This document shows positions 17,124 to 25,474 of a stretch of 64,000 nucleotides of DNA, one piece after another. Made by a program: the position numbers and the translations under genes. The notes under the pieces were generated by a model. That model did not search any database and was not told where the DNA came from. It saw nothing but the letters and a program-made list of their open reading frames with translations. The stretch's first letter is position 1; each line of letters starts with the position of its first letter. Source of the stretch: AP-15 sp963733945 (lineage in GTDB: Bacteria; Pseudomonadota; Alphaproteobacteria; ATCC43930; CGMCC-115725). Where the stretch lies: assembly GCA_963733945.1 (NCBI GenBank), contig CAVTFD010000046.1, positions 1 through 64,000 of the forward strand, written 5' to 3'.

Positions 17124-18704
17124 TTAGCCCGCCGCAACCCAGTCGACGACGCGTTCGCCGATCATGATCACCGTTGCGTGGGCGCCGCCTGACCGGGGGA
17201 TGCGCGGCATCACCGATGCGTCGGCCACCCATAATCCCTGGATGCCCTTGACCCTGCAATGTTGGTCAACGACCGCCATCGGGTCGGTGTCCGGTCCCAT
17301 CTTGCAGGTTCCGGACACGTGCCTGGCCGTGCCCACGGTTTGGCGGATCCACAGGTCCAAGGCGTCGTCGTCCGCCAGAACCTGGTCCGTGGGCTGGATC
17401 CGATAATCGACCACATCTTTATACACGTCGGATTCCAGCAGTTTTGCCGCCATTCGCAGGCCATCCCGCACCCGCCGAATGTCGTTTGGGTGCTGGAGAT
17501 AACAGTAGTTGAAGGACGGTTGGACACTAGGGTCGGCTGCGGCCAGCCTGACGTATCCCGAGCCGTCGGGCAGCCCGAGCGTGCAGTGAATCCGCGCCGC
17601 CCGCTCGGGGGGAACGTCGCCGACCAGGTATTTGGTGCGTACGCCGCGGACGCGCTCCTCTCGTTCGTCGACAACCGGGCTGGTCCGCAGCACCATGTCA
17701 TTGACGGCGCTCGACCCATCGGCGGTGTAATGCAAGGCAAAGTGTATTGCATCGCGATGGTGGCCAGCCAGGGAGACGCCGTCTTTGACCTTGAAGGTCG
17801 TCTGGGCGCTGAGGTGGTTCATCAAGTTCTGGCCGACGCCGGGCAGATGGTGGACTGTCGGTATCCCGAACTGCCGCAAATGGTCCTCGGGGCCGATGCC
17901 CGAAAGCATCAGCAGATGCGGCGACCGGATCGCTCCGGCGCTCAGCACCACTCGGTCGGCCTCGACCTGGAACACCTTCCCGCCGCTTTCGGCTTCGACG
18001 CCGACGGTCCTGCCGTCCTCGATCAAGACCTTGCGGACGAAGACCCTGCCGCGCACCGTCAGGTTCAGATGGTGGCGCACCGGATTGAGATGCGCCATCG
18101 CGGTGCTCACCCTGACGCCATCGAGGTTATTCGACGGTGTCACGCCGAGACCCGCGGGGTGCAGCCCATTCTTGTCGTTGGTGGTACCGAACCCCGCTTG
18201 CACGCAGGCCGCATGGAACGCCTGTTGAATCGCGGGCGTCGGACCCGTCTGACGGCGCCTGACGGGGATCGGTCCATCCGAGCCGTGGCAATAATTATCC
18301 TGAATGTCGAGATCGTGCTCTGACTTGCGAAAGTACGGTACGATCTTTTCATACGACCATTCGTCATTGCCGAGAGCCGCCCAGGAGTCGAAATCCTCGG
18401 GGAACCCCCGCTGCATGGCCTGACCGTTGATTGACGATCCTCCGCCGATGACCCTGCCTTGCGCGACGTGGATCTCGCCTTGCTCCTCGGTGATGGTGCC
18501 GCGCAGGGCCCAGTTGTGTATTGAGTCCGGGGCTTCGGCAAAGCGGGTGTGGCCGAACTTGACGTCGTCCGGGAGGTTGGCTGGATCGGGGTAATCCGGC
18601 CCGGCTTCCAGCACCAGCACCGAGGTTTGCCCGTCTGCGGCCAATCGGCTGGCCAATACCGATCCGGCGGCTCCCCCGCCGCAAATCACCACGTCGTATT
18701 TCAT
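17124..18704 (-). CDS. GMC family FAD-dependent oxidoreductase (choline/alcohol dehydrogenase-like)
   Basis: 526 residues from ATG 18704, preceded by GAAGGAAAG; the FAD-binding Rossmann motif VVICGGGAAGSVLA (residues 5-18) begins at once. Other family marks: LVLEAGPDY (about 30-38), the GMC-1 motif with GGGSSINGQAMQRG, and the C-terminal active site with His462 (ARHVSGTCKMG) and His509 (GGAHATVIM). GMC enzymes oxidise an alcohol to an aldehyde with FAD, passing electrons to oxygen or a quinone. Close relatives act on choline, polyethylene glycol or short alcohols; the substrate here is open. No betaine-aldehyde dehydrogenase is adjacent, which argues against BetA. Confidence 0.9.
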   Translation of the reverse strand: MKYDVVICGGGAAGSVLASRLAADGQTSVLVLEAGPDYPDPANLPDDVKFGHTRFAEAPDSIHNWALRGTITEEQGEIHVAQGRVIGGGSSINGQAMQRGFPEDFDSWAALGNDEWSYEKIVPYFRKSEHDLDIQDNYCHGSDGPIPVRRRQTGPTPAIQQAFHAACVQAGFGTTNDKNGLHPAGLGVTPSNNLDGVRVSTAMAHLNPVRHHLNLTVRGRVFVRKVLIEDGRTVGVEAESGGKVFQVEADRVVLSAGAIRSPHLLMLSGIGPEDHLRQFGIPTVHHLPGVGQNLMNHLSAQTTFKVKDGVSLAGHHRDAIHFALHYTADGSSAVNDMVLRTSPVVDEREERVRGVRTKYLVGDVPPERAARIHCTLGLPDGSGYVRLAAADPSVQPSFNYCYLQHPNDIRRVRDGLRMAAKLLESDVYKDVVDYRIQPTDQVLADDDALDLWIRQTVGTARHVSGTCKMGPDTDPMAVVDQHCRVKGIQGLWVADASVMPRIPRSGGAHATVIMIGERVVDWVAAG

Positions 18705-18848
18705 TGGCTTTCCTTCACCGACATTCCGCGGATTCTTGGGTCCGCGTCGGCTATCGTCTCGCCTTTTCGCGGCGGTCGCAACGCACGGCACCCATGACGA
18801 ATCGTCATGGGCGGGTGAAGCCGTACCCGGTCGTAGAGGGCGAGCGCC

Positions 18849-19781
18849 TTAGCGGAGGGCCTCGAAGAATGCGACCATCCGCTGTCGCTGCGCTGCATCG
18901 GGCAGGCGCCCTCTGCCGGCCGCGAGATTGTCCGCCATGTGTTGCGGGTTGCTGGTGCCGGGGATAACCGCGGTGACCGCCTCCTTGCCGAGCAGATATT
19001 TGAGAAAGAACTGGGCCCAGCTCGACGCATCGAAATCTCTGGCCCATTCCGGCAGCTTCTGGCCCCGTACCGCCGCGAACAGCCGATTGCGGGCAAAGGG
19101 CAGATCGGTCAACACCGCCGCGCCGATTTCGGCCGCGGCCGGGATCACCCGCTGCTCCGCCATGCGATCGGCGAGCGAGTAATTGACCTGGAGGAAATCC
19201 GGTTTCTGCTGCCGGAGCACGGCTTCGACCGCGTCAAAGTCGCCGCCGGAAGAGGTGGTGATCCCGATGTACCGGCAAAGACCTTGCGATTTCCATTCGC
19301 GCAGCATCGCCAGATCCTGGTGCGGGTCGCTGAGATTGTGGAGCTGCATCAGATCGACCCGATCGGTGTGCAGCCGTTGCAGAGAAGCATGCAGCTGAGC
19401 GGCACCGGTGTTGCGATCGTAGTCTTCGAGCTTGGTCGCGAGAAAGACCCGGCCGCGCAGTCGGGTTGCGGCGAGGAGGTCGCCGACAACGCTCTCCGCT
19501 GTCCCGTAGGAGGGTGCCGTGTCGATGAGTTTGCCGCCCCCTGCCACCAGGGTCGTTAACACCTCGGCGCAGGCCTTTCGGCGCGCGGGATCGTCGCCGA
19601 CATCGAAGACCTCGGAGGTGCCGAGCCCGATCACCGGCAATTGCTCGCCCGAATGCGGGATCGGTCGCGCGATCAATCCCGGCTCGCCGGTCTTCTCATC
19701 GCCCAGAGCCGGCAGCCAGGCCGTGGCGGCGAGGCCGGCGCCAGCGCCAAACAACCAGCGTCGGGAAGCTGTCAAGTGCAT
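18849..19781 (-). CDS. Aldo/keto reductase with Tat signal peptide
   Basis: 310 residues from ATG 19781 (an upstream GTG at 19793 is also possible but has no spaced ribosome-binding site). The N-terminus MHLTASRRWLFGAGAGLAAT is a twin-arginine signal, so the folded enzyme should be exported to the periplasm. The AKR tetrad is complete: Asp87 and Tyr92 (IDTAPSYG), Lys117 (LATKLED), His148 (MQLHNL). AKRs normally use NADPH, which is absent from the periplasm, so Tat export is notable; either a tightly bound cofactor is co-exported or the fold has another use. Substrate unknown. Confidence 0.85.
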   Translation of the reverse strand: MHLTASRRWLFGAGAGLAATAWLPALGDEKTGEPGLIARPIPHSGEQLPVIGLGTSEVFDVGDDPARRKACAEVLTTLVAGGGKLIDTAPSYGTAESVVGDLLAATRLRGRVFLATKLEDYDRNTGAAQLHASLQRLHTDRVDLMQLHNLSDPHQDLAMLREWKSQGLCRYIGITTSSGGDFDAVEAVLRQQKPDFLQVNYSLADRMAEQRVIPAAAEIGAAVLTDLPFARNRLFAAVRGQKLPEWARDFDASSWAQFFLKYLLGKEAVTAVIPGTSNPQHMADNLAAGRGRLPDAAQRQRMVAFFEALR

Positions 19782-19789
19782 GGGTCTCT

Positions 19790-19849
19790 TCACCCTTTCG
19801 TTCCCGCGGCAGCACCTTCCCCGGCGAGGCGGCCGAACACGGCGCCGGG
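19790..19849 (-). pseudogene. C-terminal remnant of a TcuA/fumarate-reductase-type flavoprotein gene
   Basis: The last residues of a minus-strand frame ending at 19790, GAVFGRLAGEGAAA, closely match the C-terminus of the intact flavoprotein gene 1 kb away (GLVFGRLAGKGAAAW near 20775). About 27 bp of DNA are nearly identical in the two places. Nothing of the rest of the protein is recognisable upstream. This looks like the tail of a deleted or rearranged paralogue that once preceded the aldo/keto reductase gene. Confidence 0.5.
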
Positions 19850-20231
19850 TGGATCTGGCGTCAACCGTCCCATCATGGACCGGCGCGGGTGGCGAGCAGG
19901 AAGAAAAATTGGCCGAGGAGGGACCGGCGCTGTCAGCCGGCCGAGATGACGTGCCGCGCCGTCCCCGAACCGTCTACCGGCAGCGGCGAGCGCCGCCCCT
20001 TGGCGGGAATGCTCGAATCGGTGAAGGGCACGGCGGGTCAGTGAGCGCCAGAGACTGCGGGCCGTCAAACCCGATCCGCCAAAGGTTAAGATGGTTCGTT
20101 CGCAGCGAACACTGTGCCATTAACGGCTGCGCCCGCTGCGCTTGCTGTGCCCCGGCGGGATTATATGCTGTTCGATAGCCGGAGACGATCGAACGGGACG
20201 GATCCGGCCGACGTATCGAGGGAGGTGCCGA
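19850..20231. other. Intergenic, no gene found
   Basis: GC-rich sequence upstream of hcp with no supportable ORF. A segment near 19886-19922 (GTGGCGAGCAGGAAGAA followed by TTGGCCGAGGAG) resembles 16875-16911, hinting at a dispersed degenerate repeat. A ribosome-binding site GAGGGAGGTG precedes hcp. Confidence 0.4.
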
Positions 20232-20717
20232 ATGACCGTCGACATGTTTCTTAAACTCGCTGGCATCGCAGGAGAATCGCAAGATGCGCAGCACAAGGGC
20301 GAGATCGACATTCTCGGTTGGAGTTGGGGCGTCGCGGAGGCGCAGGCGACATCGGGCGGCAGCAGCGGCGTCGCCGGCGGAAAGCCGAGTTTTCGGCAGC
20401 TCTCCGTGCAGAAATTGCTCGATTTGTCGTCGGCTCCGCTGCTCGCGGCGGTCGCAAAGGGCTCTCACATTGCCACTGGCGCCCTGACGATCGTTAGAAC
20501 CGGCGCCGCACCCGAGACGTTCCTGGTCCTCAATATGAAGGACATCGCCATCGCCTCGGTCAACATGGCGGAATCGGAAACAGAAAACCGGCCAACCGAA
20601 ACCATCGCCCTGATTTTTGGCCAGATCGACTTCGAATATACGGAATTCCTGGCCAACGGCGCCAAAGGCGCGACCGACAGTTTCAAATGGAATATCACGA
20701 CGAACCAGCCGATCTGA
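20232..20717 (+). CDS. hcp: Hcp family type VI secretion tube protein, orphan
   Basis: 161 residues with the Hcp1 signature near the N-terminus: VDMFLKLAGIAGESQDAQHK followed by GEIDILGWSWGV. ATG 20232 has an excellent ribosome-binding site. Hcp hexamers stack into the inner tube of the type VI secretion system and carry effectors. Family size and the C-terminal strand region (GQIDFEYTEFLANG and FKWNITTN) are intact, with no C-terminal effector extension. No vgrG, tss or effector/immunity gene is in the window; neighbours are metabolic enzymes. Orphan hcp genes usually work with a T6SS encoded elsewhere. Confidence 0.9.
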   Translation: MTVDMFLKLAGIAGESQDAQHKGEIDILGWSWGVAEAQATSGGSSGVAGGKPSFRQLSVQKLLDLSSAPLLAAVAKGSHIATGALTIVRTGAAPETFLVLNMKDIAIASVNMAESETENRPTETIALIFGQIDFEYTEFLANGAKGATDSFKWNITTNQPI

Positions 20718-20739
20718 CCCTTGGGCCAGCGCCTCTCGG

Positions 20740-22248
20740 TTATTTCGTATTCATCCCCGTAGCCCACGCCGCCGCACCTTTTCCGGCGAGGCGGCCGAAG
20801 ACCAGGCCGGACATCAGCCCGGTGCCGCTGGCGTAATTGTGATAGAACAGCCCGCCGACCATTTCACCGGCTGCAAAGAGGCCGGGGATCGGGTGTCCCG
20901 TAGTGTCCTCGACTTGCGCCTCATTGGTGATCTTGAGCCCGCCGAAAGTAAAGGTGATGCCGGTCGTCACCGCATAGGCCTCGTAAGGTGGGGTATCGAG
21001 TCGCTGGGCCCAGTTGGTCTTGTCGATCGCCAGGCCAGTCGTGCGCAGCCCGTCATGGATGTTGGGGTTGAACGTCGCCTCGGGCCGCGGAGCGGCGTTG
21101 AACGCGCGCACCGTCTCCAAAAAGCGAACCGGGTCGACGCCTTCGAGCCGCGGCGCCAGAGCCTCGAAACTGTCGGCCTTCTCCTTGGTGATGCGCGGGA
21201 TGCGGTATTCCTCGCGCAATAAATGCACCACTTTCTGGTCGAAGACTTGCCAGGCGAACATGCCCGGCTGGTTCAGGATCTCGCCGCCGTATTTGGCGTA
21301 AGTGTAGCTGTGGAAATCGAGACCCTCGTCCAAATAACGCTCGCCGCGCGCATTGACGATGATGCCGAACGGGTAGTTGTGCTTCTGAAAGCGGTCGCCG
21401 ACATCGAGGTCGCCAAAGGGCGGCGCGTTCAAATCCCAGGCGACCGAATGCGCGCCCGACCAGTGCCCGGCGACCGCCGCACCCAGATCAATCGCCATCT
21501 TCAGCCCCTGGCCGGTATTGAAGCGCGAGCCGCGCACCTTGGCGAGGTCCCAGTTCGGTCCGAGATAGCGTGCCCGCATTTCGGCATTGGCCTCGAACCC
21601 GCCTGACGCCAGCACCACCGGCCTTGACCGCAACTCGCGGATGCGGCCCTGGTGACGCACCCGGACCCCCTCGATGCCATAGTCGCCGGTCAACAAGGCG
21701 ATCGCCGGCGTCTCGTAAAGCACCGTGATCCCATCGCGGGCGGCGCGGGCGTGCAACGCCTTCACCAATTCCTTGCCGCCGCCCCAGATATGGCAGGCGA
21801 GCCCGCCCCAGAATTTGAACTTGCCGTCGACCCGGAACGCCTGACGGCCGAGCCCGAGCTGAAACCGCACGCCTTTTTCGCGCATCCACACGCCGGCGGC
21901 AAAGCTGCTGCGAATCAGGATCTCGGTCAAATCGGGGTCGCACCGGTATTGGGTCAGCCGCCCCATATCGTCGAAATACTGTTCCTCGGTATAGGTGCCG
22001 AAATCGACGTCCTTGAGTTCGGTCTCGTTCATATCGAGGATCAGCCGAGCGAGATCCTCGCCGCCTCGATACACCACTCGGAAAGCGCCGCCGGTAAAGG
22101 CCGAATTGCCCCCGCGCTGGTCCTCGGGCGCCACTTCGAGCATCAGCACCGTGGCGCCGTTTTCACGCGCCGACAGCGCGGCGCAGGTGGCGGCATTTCC
22201 GGCCCCGACCACGATCACGTCGAACTGTTCGCGCTCGTCGATTGCCAT
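20740..22248 (-). CDS. FAD-dependent tricarballylate dehydrogenase-like flavoprotein (TcuA/fumarate reductase family)
   Basis: 502 residues from ATG 22248 behind GAGGAGCGGG. The N-terminal dinucleotide motif VIVVGAGNAATCAALSA (11-27) binds FAD; the C-terminal GLFAAGEMVGGLFYHNYASG and TGLMSGLVFGRLAG close the FAD site. The family includes fumarate reductase flavoproteins, 3-ketosteroid dehydrogenases and TcuA, which oxidises tricarballylate to cis-aconitate. Overall length and the HNYASGTGL region suggest TcuA-like, but no TcuB or TcuC partner is adjacent. No signal peptide, so cytoplasmic. Substrate assignment is tentative. Confidence 0.8.
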   Translation of the reverse strand: MAIDEREQFDVIVVGAGNAATCAALSARENGATVLMLEVAPEDQRGGNSAFTGGAFRVVYRGGEDLARLILDMNETELKDVDFGTYTEEQYFDDMGRLTQYRCDPDLTEILIRSSFAAGVWMREKGVRFQLGLGRQAFRVDGKFKFWGGLACHIWGGGKELVKALHARAARDGITVLYETPAIALLTGDYGIEGVRVRHQGRIRELRSRPVVLASGGFEANAEMRARYLGPNWDLAKVRGSRFNTGQGLKMAIDLGAAVAGHWSGAHSVAWDLNAPPFGDLDVGDRFQKHNYPFGIIVNARGERYLDEGLDFHSYTYAKYGGEILNQPGMFAWQVFDQKVVHLLREEYRIPRITKEKADSFEALAPRLEGVDPVRFLETVRAFNAAPRPEATFNPNIHDGLRTTGLAIDKTNWAQRLDTPPYEAYAVTTGITFTFGGLKITNEAQVEDTTGHPIPGLFAAGEMVGGLFYHNYASGTGLMSGLVFGRLAGKGAAAWATGMNTK

Positions 22249-22382
22249 CGCCCGCTCCTCATTTGTACGCCGACCACTTTAGCCTAGTCCGGCGAAACCC
22301 TCATAAACGCGGACGTATCGAAGACCTTGCAGCATGGGAAGCGTACAGCGAAACCGATCATCGGTGGCGCGCCATGGCTCGC

Positions 22383-22406
22383 GGTGGGTTACCTTCGCAA
22401 CCCACC
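22383..22406. repeat. Hairpin repeat
   Basis: Perfect 8-bp inverted repeat GGTGGGTT / AACCCACC with an 8-base loop, followed by CTACGCGCTAC. This closely resembles a short palindromic element scattered through many proteobacterial genomes. It lies between the flavoprotein promoter and the 3' end of the HEPN-like gene and could terminate the latter. Confidence 0.55.
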
Positions 22407-22432
22407 CTACGCGCTACAGCTGGCCCTCAAGG

Positions 22433-23200
22433 TCAAGCAAGGGACGCGGTCCAGAAATTTAGCCGTGCCAGGAACCTATCCGCGATCTCCGCTACGGTAT
22501 TCCAATCAGCGAGAACCTGCGCGTGAAAATACACGATCCCAGAGCCCTCGCTATGAGTCATCATGGGGGTAAACCCGGTCAATCCTGTCTGCTCCGCGTC
22601 CAAACGCTCGTACTCGCTGAAGTCTCGCTGCTGAATTGCTGCGTCCTTCTGGCTCTCCAACTCGTTGTGCTTATCATAATCCGCGGATGACACCGTGTAA
22701 GGAGGAATATACAGTGGGATTCGGTGTGCTAATGCATGGCGAAAATCTCCCATACCCTTGAACCATTCTCTTAAGCCATCCAAGTATTCACGGAACTCCG
22801 GTGGGAGCGTCTTTTTGAGACGCATCCTTTGGAAAGATATGTCCATCGGTCCGAGCGACCCTCCGGCCTCTATCGTCAGCCGCCTCTCAGTTGCCCAGAC
22901 CCAGGCTAGGTTATCAATGCACCCGAATACATTGACGACGAAGCTCTGCAGGTTGATGGCAAGGTCTACATTTTCCTCTCGCAAAGGCATGTCGGATCGT
23001 TCTGGCGGGTATATTGAGTACACGTTTTGGATACATCTCTGTAGAATGCCCAACCGTCTCAGGAATCCGTGGAGGATATACTCACGAGATTTTACATTTT
23101 GGGTCGTCAAGGACAGACACGCGGACATCAACTCGGAATATGTCTCCTCAACCGTCCGAAGGGTGCACCGGAGTTGCTGTATCTGATCAGGCGAGAACAT
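22433..23200 (-). CDS. Hypothetical protein with HEPN-like RX4H motif
   Basis: 255 residues from ATG 23200, which has AAGGTAAGG upstream; a longer reading to 23353 adds 51 residues without visible ribosome-binding site. The protein is mostly alpha-helical. Segment DFRHALAHRIPLYIPPY (from about 152) contains Arg154-x4-His159, the R-x4-6-H signature of HEPN ribonuclease-type domains, preceded by a helix FGCIDNLAWVW. HEPN proteins are often toxins or defence nucleases, but some are binding-only. No nucleotidyltransferase antitoxin or other partner is next to it. Base composition is visibly more AT-rich than the flanks, consistent with transfer. HEPN assignment is inferred from the motif only. 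Confidence 0.6.
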   Translation of the reverse strand: MFSPDQIQQLRCTLRTVEETYSELMSACLSLTTQNVKSREYILHGFLRRLGILQRCIQNVYSIYPPERSDMPLREENVDLAINLQSFVVNVFGCIDNLAWVWATERRLTIEAGGSLGPMDISFQRMRLKKTLPPEFREYLDGLREWFKGMGDFRHALAHRIPLYIPPYTVSSADYDKHNELESQKDAAIQQRDFSEYERLDAEQTGLTGFTPMMTHSEGSGIVYFHAQVLADWNTVAEIADRFLARLNFWTASLA

Positions 23201-23450
23201 ATCCGCCTTACCTTTGTGAAAGACCGTCCTGTGTGTGCCCTGCGTTAGCATGGGGCCCTTCGACCCCTGGATAATACGACCCCAGTATATGGGCTGATGC
23301 GTCGCCCGCCATACCTCCGAAAATTCCATCCCGCTTGGCGCCGAGCCGCGCATTCGATCGAATGATGGTCAATCTGCAGCGCAAAGCCGCTCGCCCGTTG
23401 CCAGGCGAGGAGATACCCTCGCTGCTGCGGAGATTTGGCGGAAGGGTGCT

Positions 23451-24026
23451 GTGGCCGAGATCACTGATCGACATGCGGACGGCACAGCGCGGGTAAGTCT
23501 GCCCGCGATTTTCGCGGCGTTCTTCCGGCTCGGCGTGACCAGCTTTGGCGGCGGTACCGCGGCCTGGCTTTACCGCGCCTTTGTGCAGCGCCGGCATTGG
23601 ATCAGCGATCAGACCTTTCTGACCGATGTCGGGCTCAGTCGGCTGGTGCCGGGCTCGGCCGGGGTCAATCTGACGGTCCAGGTCGGGCAAAGGCTGCGCG
23701 GCGGCCCGGGCGCGTTGACGGCGGTGGTCGGGCTGTTGTCGGGACCGCTGGTGATCGTGGTGGCGTTGGCCGCGGGTTATTCCAGGATCGCCGGCAGCTC
23801 GGTGGCGCACGCGGTTCTCGACGGGGTCGCGGCGGCGGCGATCGGCCTGACCTTCGCGACCGGGCTGGTGCTGGTACCGCGCGGCGCGAAACAGATCGGG
23901 CAGATCCTGATCACGATCGCGACCGTATTCTCCGTCGGCGTGCTGCGCTGGCCGATGCTGCCCGTCATATTGTGCCTGGCTCCGTTGAGCATTGGCCTCG
24001 CCTTGGTCCAGCGGAGGCGGACCTGA
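23451..24026 (+). CDS. chrA: Chromate transporter, N-terminal CHR domain (split ChrA)
   Basis: 191 residues. The conserved CHR opening FFRLGVTSFGGGTAAWLY (about 25-42) and GLSRLVPGSAGVNLTVQVG (about 62-80) identify one half of a ChrA-type transporter; five or six membrane helices are predicted. GTG 23451 follows GGAAGGG. ChrA exports chromate in exchange for sulfate or by proton motive force. Here the two CHR halves are separate genes, the short-chain arrangement in which the products have opposite topology and act together. The next gene starts one base after this stop. Confidence 0.88.
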   Translation: MAEITDRHADGTARVSLPAIFAAFFRLGVTSFGGGTAAWLYRAFVQRRHWISDQTFLTDVGLSRLVPGSAGVNLTVQVGQRLRGGPGALTAVVGLLSGPLVIVVALAAGYSRIAGSSVAHAVLDGVAAAAIGLTFATGLVLVPRGAKQIGQILITIATVFSVGVLRWPMLPVILCLAPLSIGLALVQRRRT

Positions 24027-24027
24027 C

Positions 24028-24570
24028 ATGCCCGACGATTGGCGGGTATTGCTCGCCCTGCTCTTTGTCTTTGGCCCGCTGTCGCTGCTTTCGATCGGCG
24101 GCGGCGCCTCGCTTCTGGCCGAGATCGAGCATCAGGCGGTCGGCGTCCACCATTGGACGACGCAACGCCAATTTGCCGACCTGTTCGCGATCTCGCGCGC
24201 GGCACCCGGCCCCGGCACGATGCTTTCGGCGCTGATCGGCTGGAAGATCGCGGGGTGGGCCGGCGCCTTGACCGCGACGGTGGCGCTCTATCTGCCTTCC
24301 TCGCTGCTGGTGTATGGAGCGGCGCGAATGTGGGGAAGGTGGCGCGGCTCGCCCTGGCACGCGGCAATCGAGCAGGGCCTGGCGCCAATCGCCGCCGGGC
24401 TGATGCTGGCCGGCGGTCTCGCGGTTTTGCAGGTGTCCGGTGGTCGCGCGGTTTGGGCGGCGGCGATCATCGCGACAGTCGTACTGCTGCGCTGGCCCCG
24501 TCTCAATCCGCTGTTTCTGTTCGCCGCCAGCGGTGCCGTGTTCGGTCTGGCCGCCTGCCTCGGCCGGTGA
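24028..24570 (+). CDS. chrA: Chromate transporter, C-terminal CHR domain (split ChrA)
   Basis: 180 residues from ATG 24028; an in-frame ATG at 23992 would overlap the first half. CHR signature LSIGGGASLLAEIEHQAV (about 19-36) and the repeat-type motif FAISRAAPGPGTMLSALIG (about 54-72), followed by several membrane helices, mark it as the partner of the preceding gene. The pair forms one functional transporter. A PAS-domain gene follows after 22 bp and is probably co-transcribed. Other roles, such as general oxyanion transport, cannot be excluded. Confidence 0.88.
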   Translation: MPDDWRVLLALLFVFGPLSLLSIGGGASLLAEIEHQAVGVHHWTTQRQFADLFAISRAAPGPGTMLSALIGWKIAGWAGALTATVALYLPSSLLVYGAARMWGRWRGSPWHAAIEQGLAPIAAGLMLAGGLAVLQVSGGRAVWAAAIIATVVLLRWPRLNPLFLFAASGAVFGLAACLGR

Positions 24571-24592
24571 GCGATTGCGGATGGAGGAACAG

Positions 24593-25039
24593 ATGAGCGA
24601 TGAACTGCCGACCGGGCTTCTACGGCGGCTGGCGACCGACGCTCCCGACGCGGTCGTCTATGCCGATCGGGAGGGCAAGATCCGGTTCTGGAATGCCTCG
24701 GCGACTCGCATCTTCGGTTACGAACCAGACGAGGCGCTCGGCCAAACTCTGGACTTGATCGTGCCCGAGCCTCAACGCGTCCGCCATTGGGAGGGCTACC
24801 ACAGGGTCATGGCGGGTGATGCAAGCCGCTACGGCGAGGGCGAATTGCTGGCCGTCCCAGCGATGCGCAAGGACGCAAAGCGGATCTCGATCGAATTCAC
24901 CATTCTGCCGGTGCACGACGATGCCGGTGCGATGATCGGGATCGCCGCCTTTCTGCGCGACGTCACCACCCGGTTCGAGGAGTTGCGCGCGCTGCGGCGC
25001 GAGCTTGCGGCGTTGAAGGCGCAGTCGAGCGGGGCGTAA
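24593..25039 (+). CDS. Single PAS-domain sensor protein
   Basis: 148 residues from ATG 24593 (GGAGGAAC directly upstream). It contains one PAS domain: AVVYADREGKIRFWNASATR (about 18-37), then IFGYEPDEALGQTLDLIVPE, RHWEGYHRVM and the closing FTILPVHDDAGAMIGIAAFL, followed by a PAC-type RDVTTRFEE and a short helical tail. The spacing resembles PAS proteins that bind haem or flavin, but the ligand cannot be assigned. No kinase, GGDEF or DNA-binding output domain is attached, so it must act through a partner. Its place behind the chromate transporter pair could suggest a redox-sensing role. Confidence 0.85.
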   Translation: MSDELPTGLLRRLATDAPDAVVYADREGKIRFWNASATRIFGYEPDEALGQTLDLIVPEPQRVRHWEGYHRVMAGDASRYGEGELLAVPAMRKDAKRISIEFTILPVHDDAGAMIGIAAFLRDVTTRFEELRALRRELAALKAQSSGA

Positions 25040-25125
25040 CGGCAACGCTGGCCGGCGCGATCGGCCGGATGTAAGCTTCGGGCTGTGCCCGTCAGCGAAA
25101 CGGGCGATCTCAGGGAGGTACGGAA

Positions 25126-25446
25126 ATGCCCAAATATCTGATCTCGGCATCTTACACCGCGGAGGGTCTGCGCGGCTTGCAGCGAGACAAGGCGTCCGGC
25201 CGCAAACAGGCGGTCACCACGGCAGTCGAGGGCGTCGGCGGCAAAGTCGAGTCCTTCTACAATGCGCTCGGCCCTGACGACGCCTATGTGATCGTCGATC
25301 TGCCCGACAATGTGACCGCCGCGGCGCTCGGGATTGCGGTATCGGCGGCGGGACTGGCGCGCACTCGGACGACGGCGTTGCTGACCGTTGAGGAAGTCGA
25401 CCAGGCCCTCGCCAAGAGCGTCAACTATCGCCGCCCCGGCGGGTAA
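25126..25446 (+). CDS. GYD domain protein
   Basis: 106 residues starting MPKYLISASYTAEGLRGL, typical of the GYD family (named for a conserved Gly-Tyr-Asp, here GPDDAYVIVDLPD). The fold is a small ferredoxin-like dimeric alpha/beta domain of unknown function. A strong ribosome-binding site, CAGGGAGG, precedes it. Stand-alone GYD genes are common in alphaproteobacteria next to metabolic genes. Nothing in the sequence gives a substrate. Confidence 0.9.
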   Translation: MPKYLISASYTAEGLRGLQRDKASGRKQAVTTAVEGVGGKVESFYNALGPDDAYVIVDLPDNVTAAALGIAVSAAGLARTRTTALLTVEEVDQALAKSVNYRRPGG

Positions 25447-25474
25447 CAACCGGGCGCCGCGGCTGCAACAGCGC

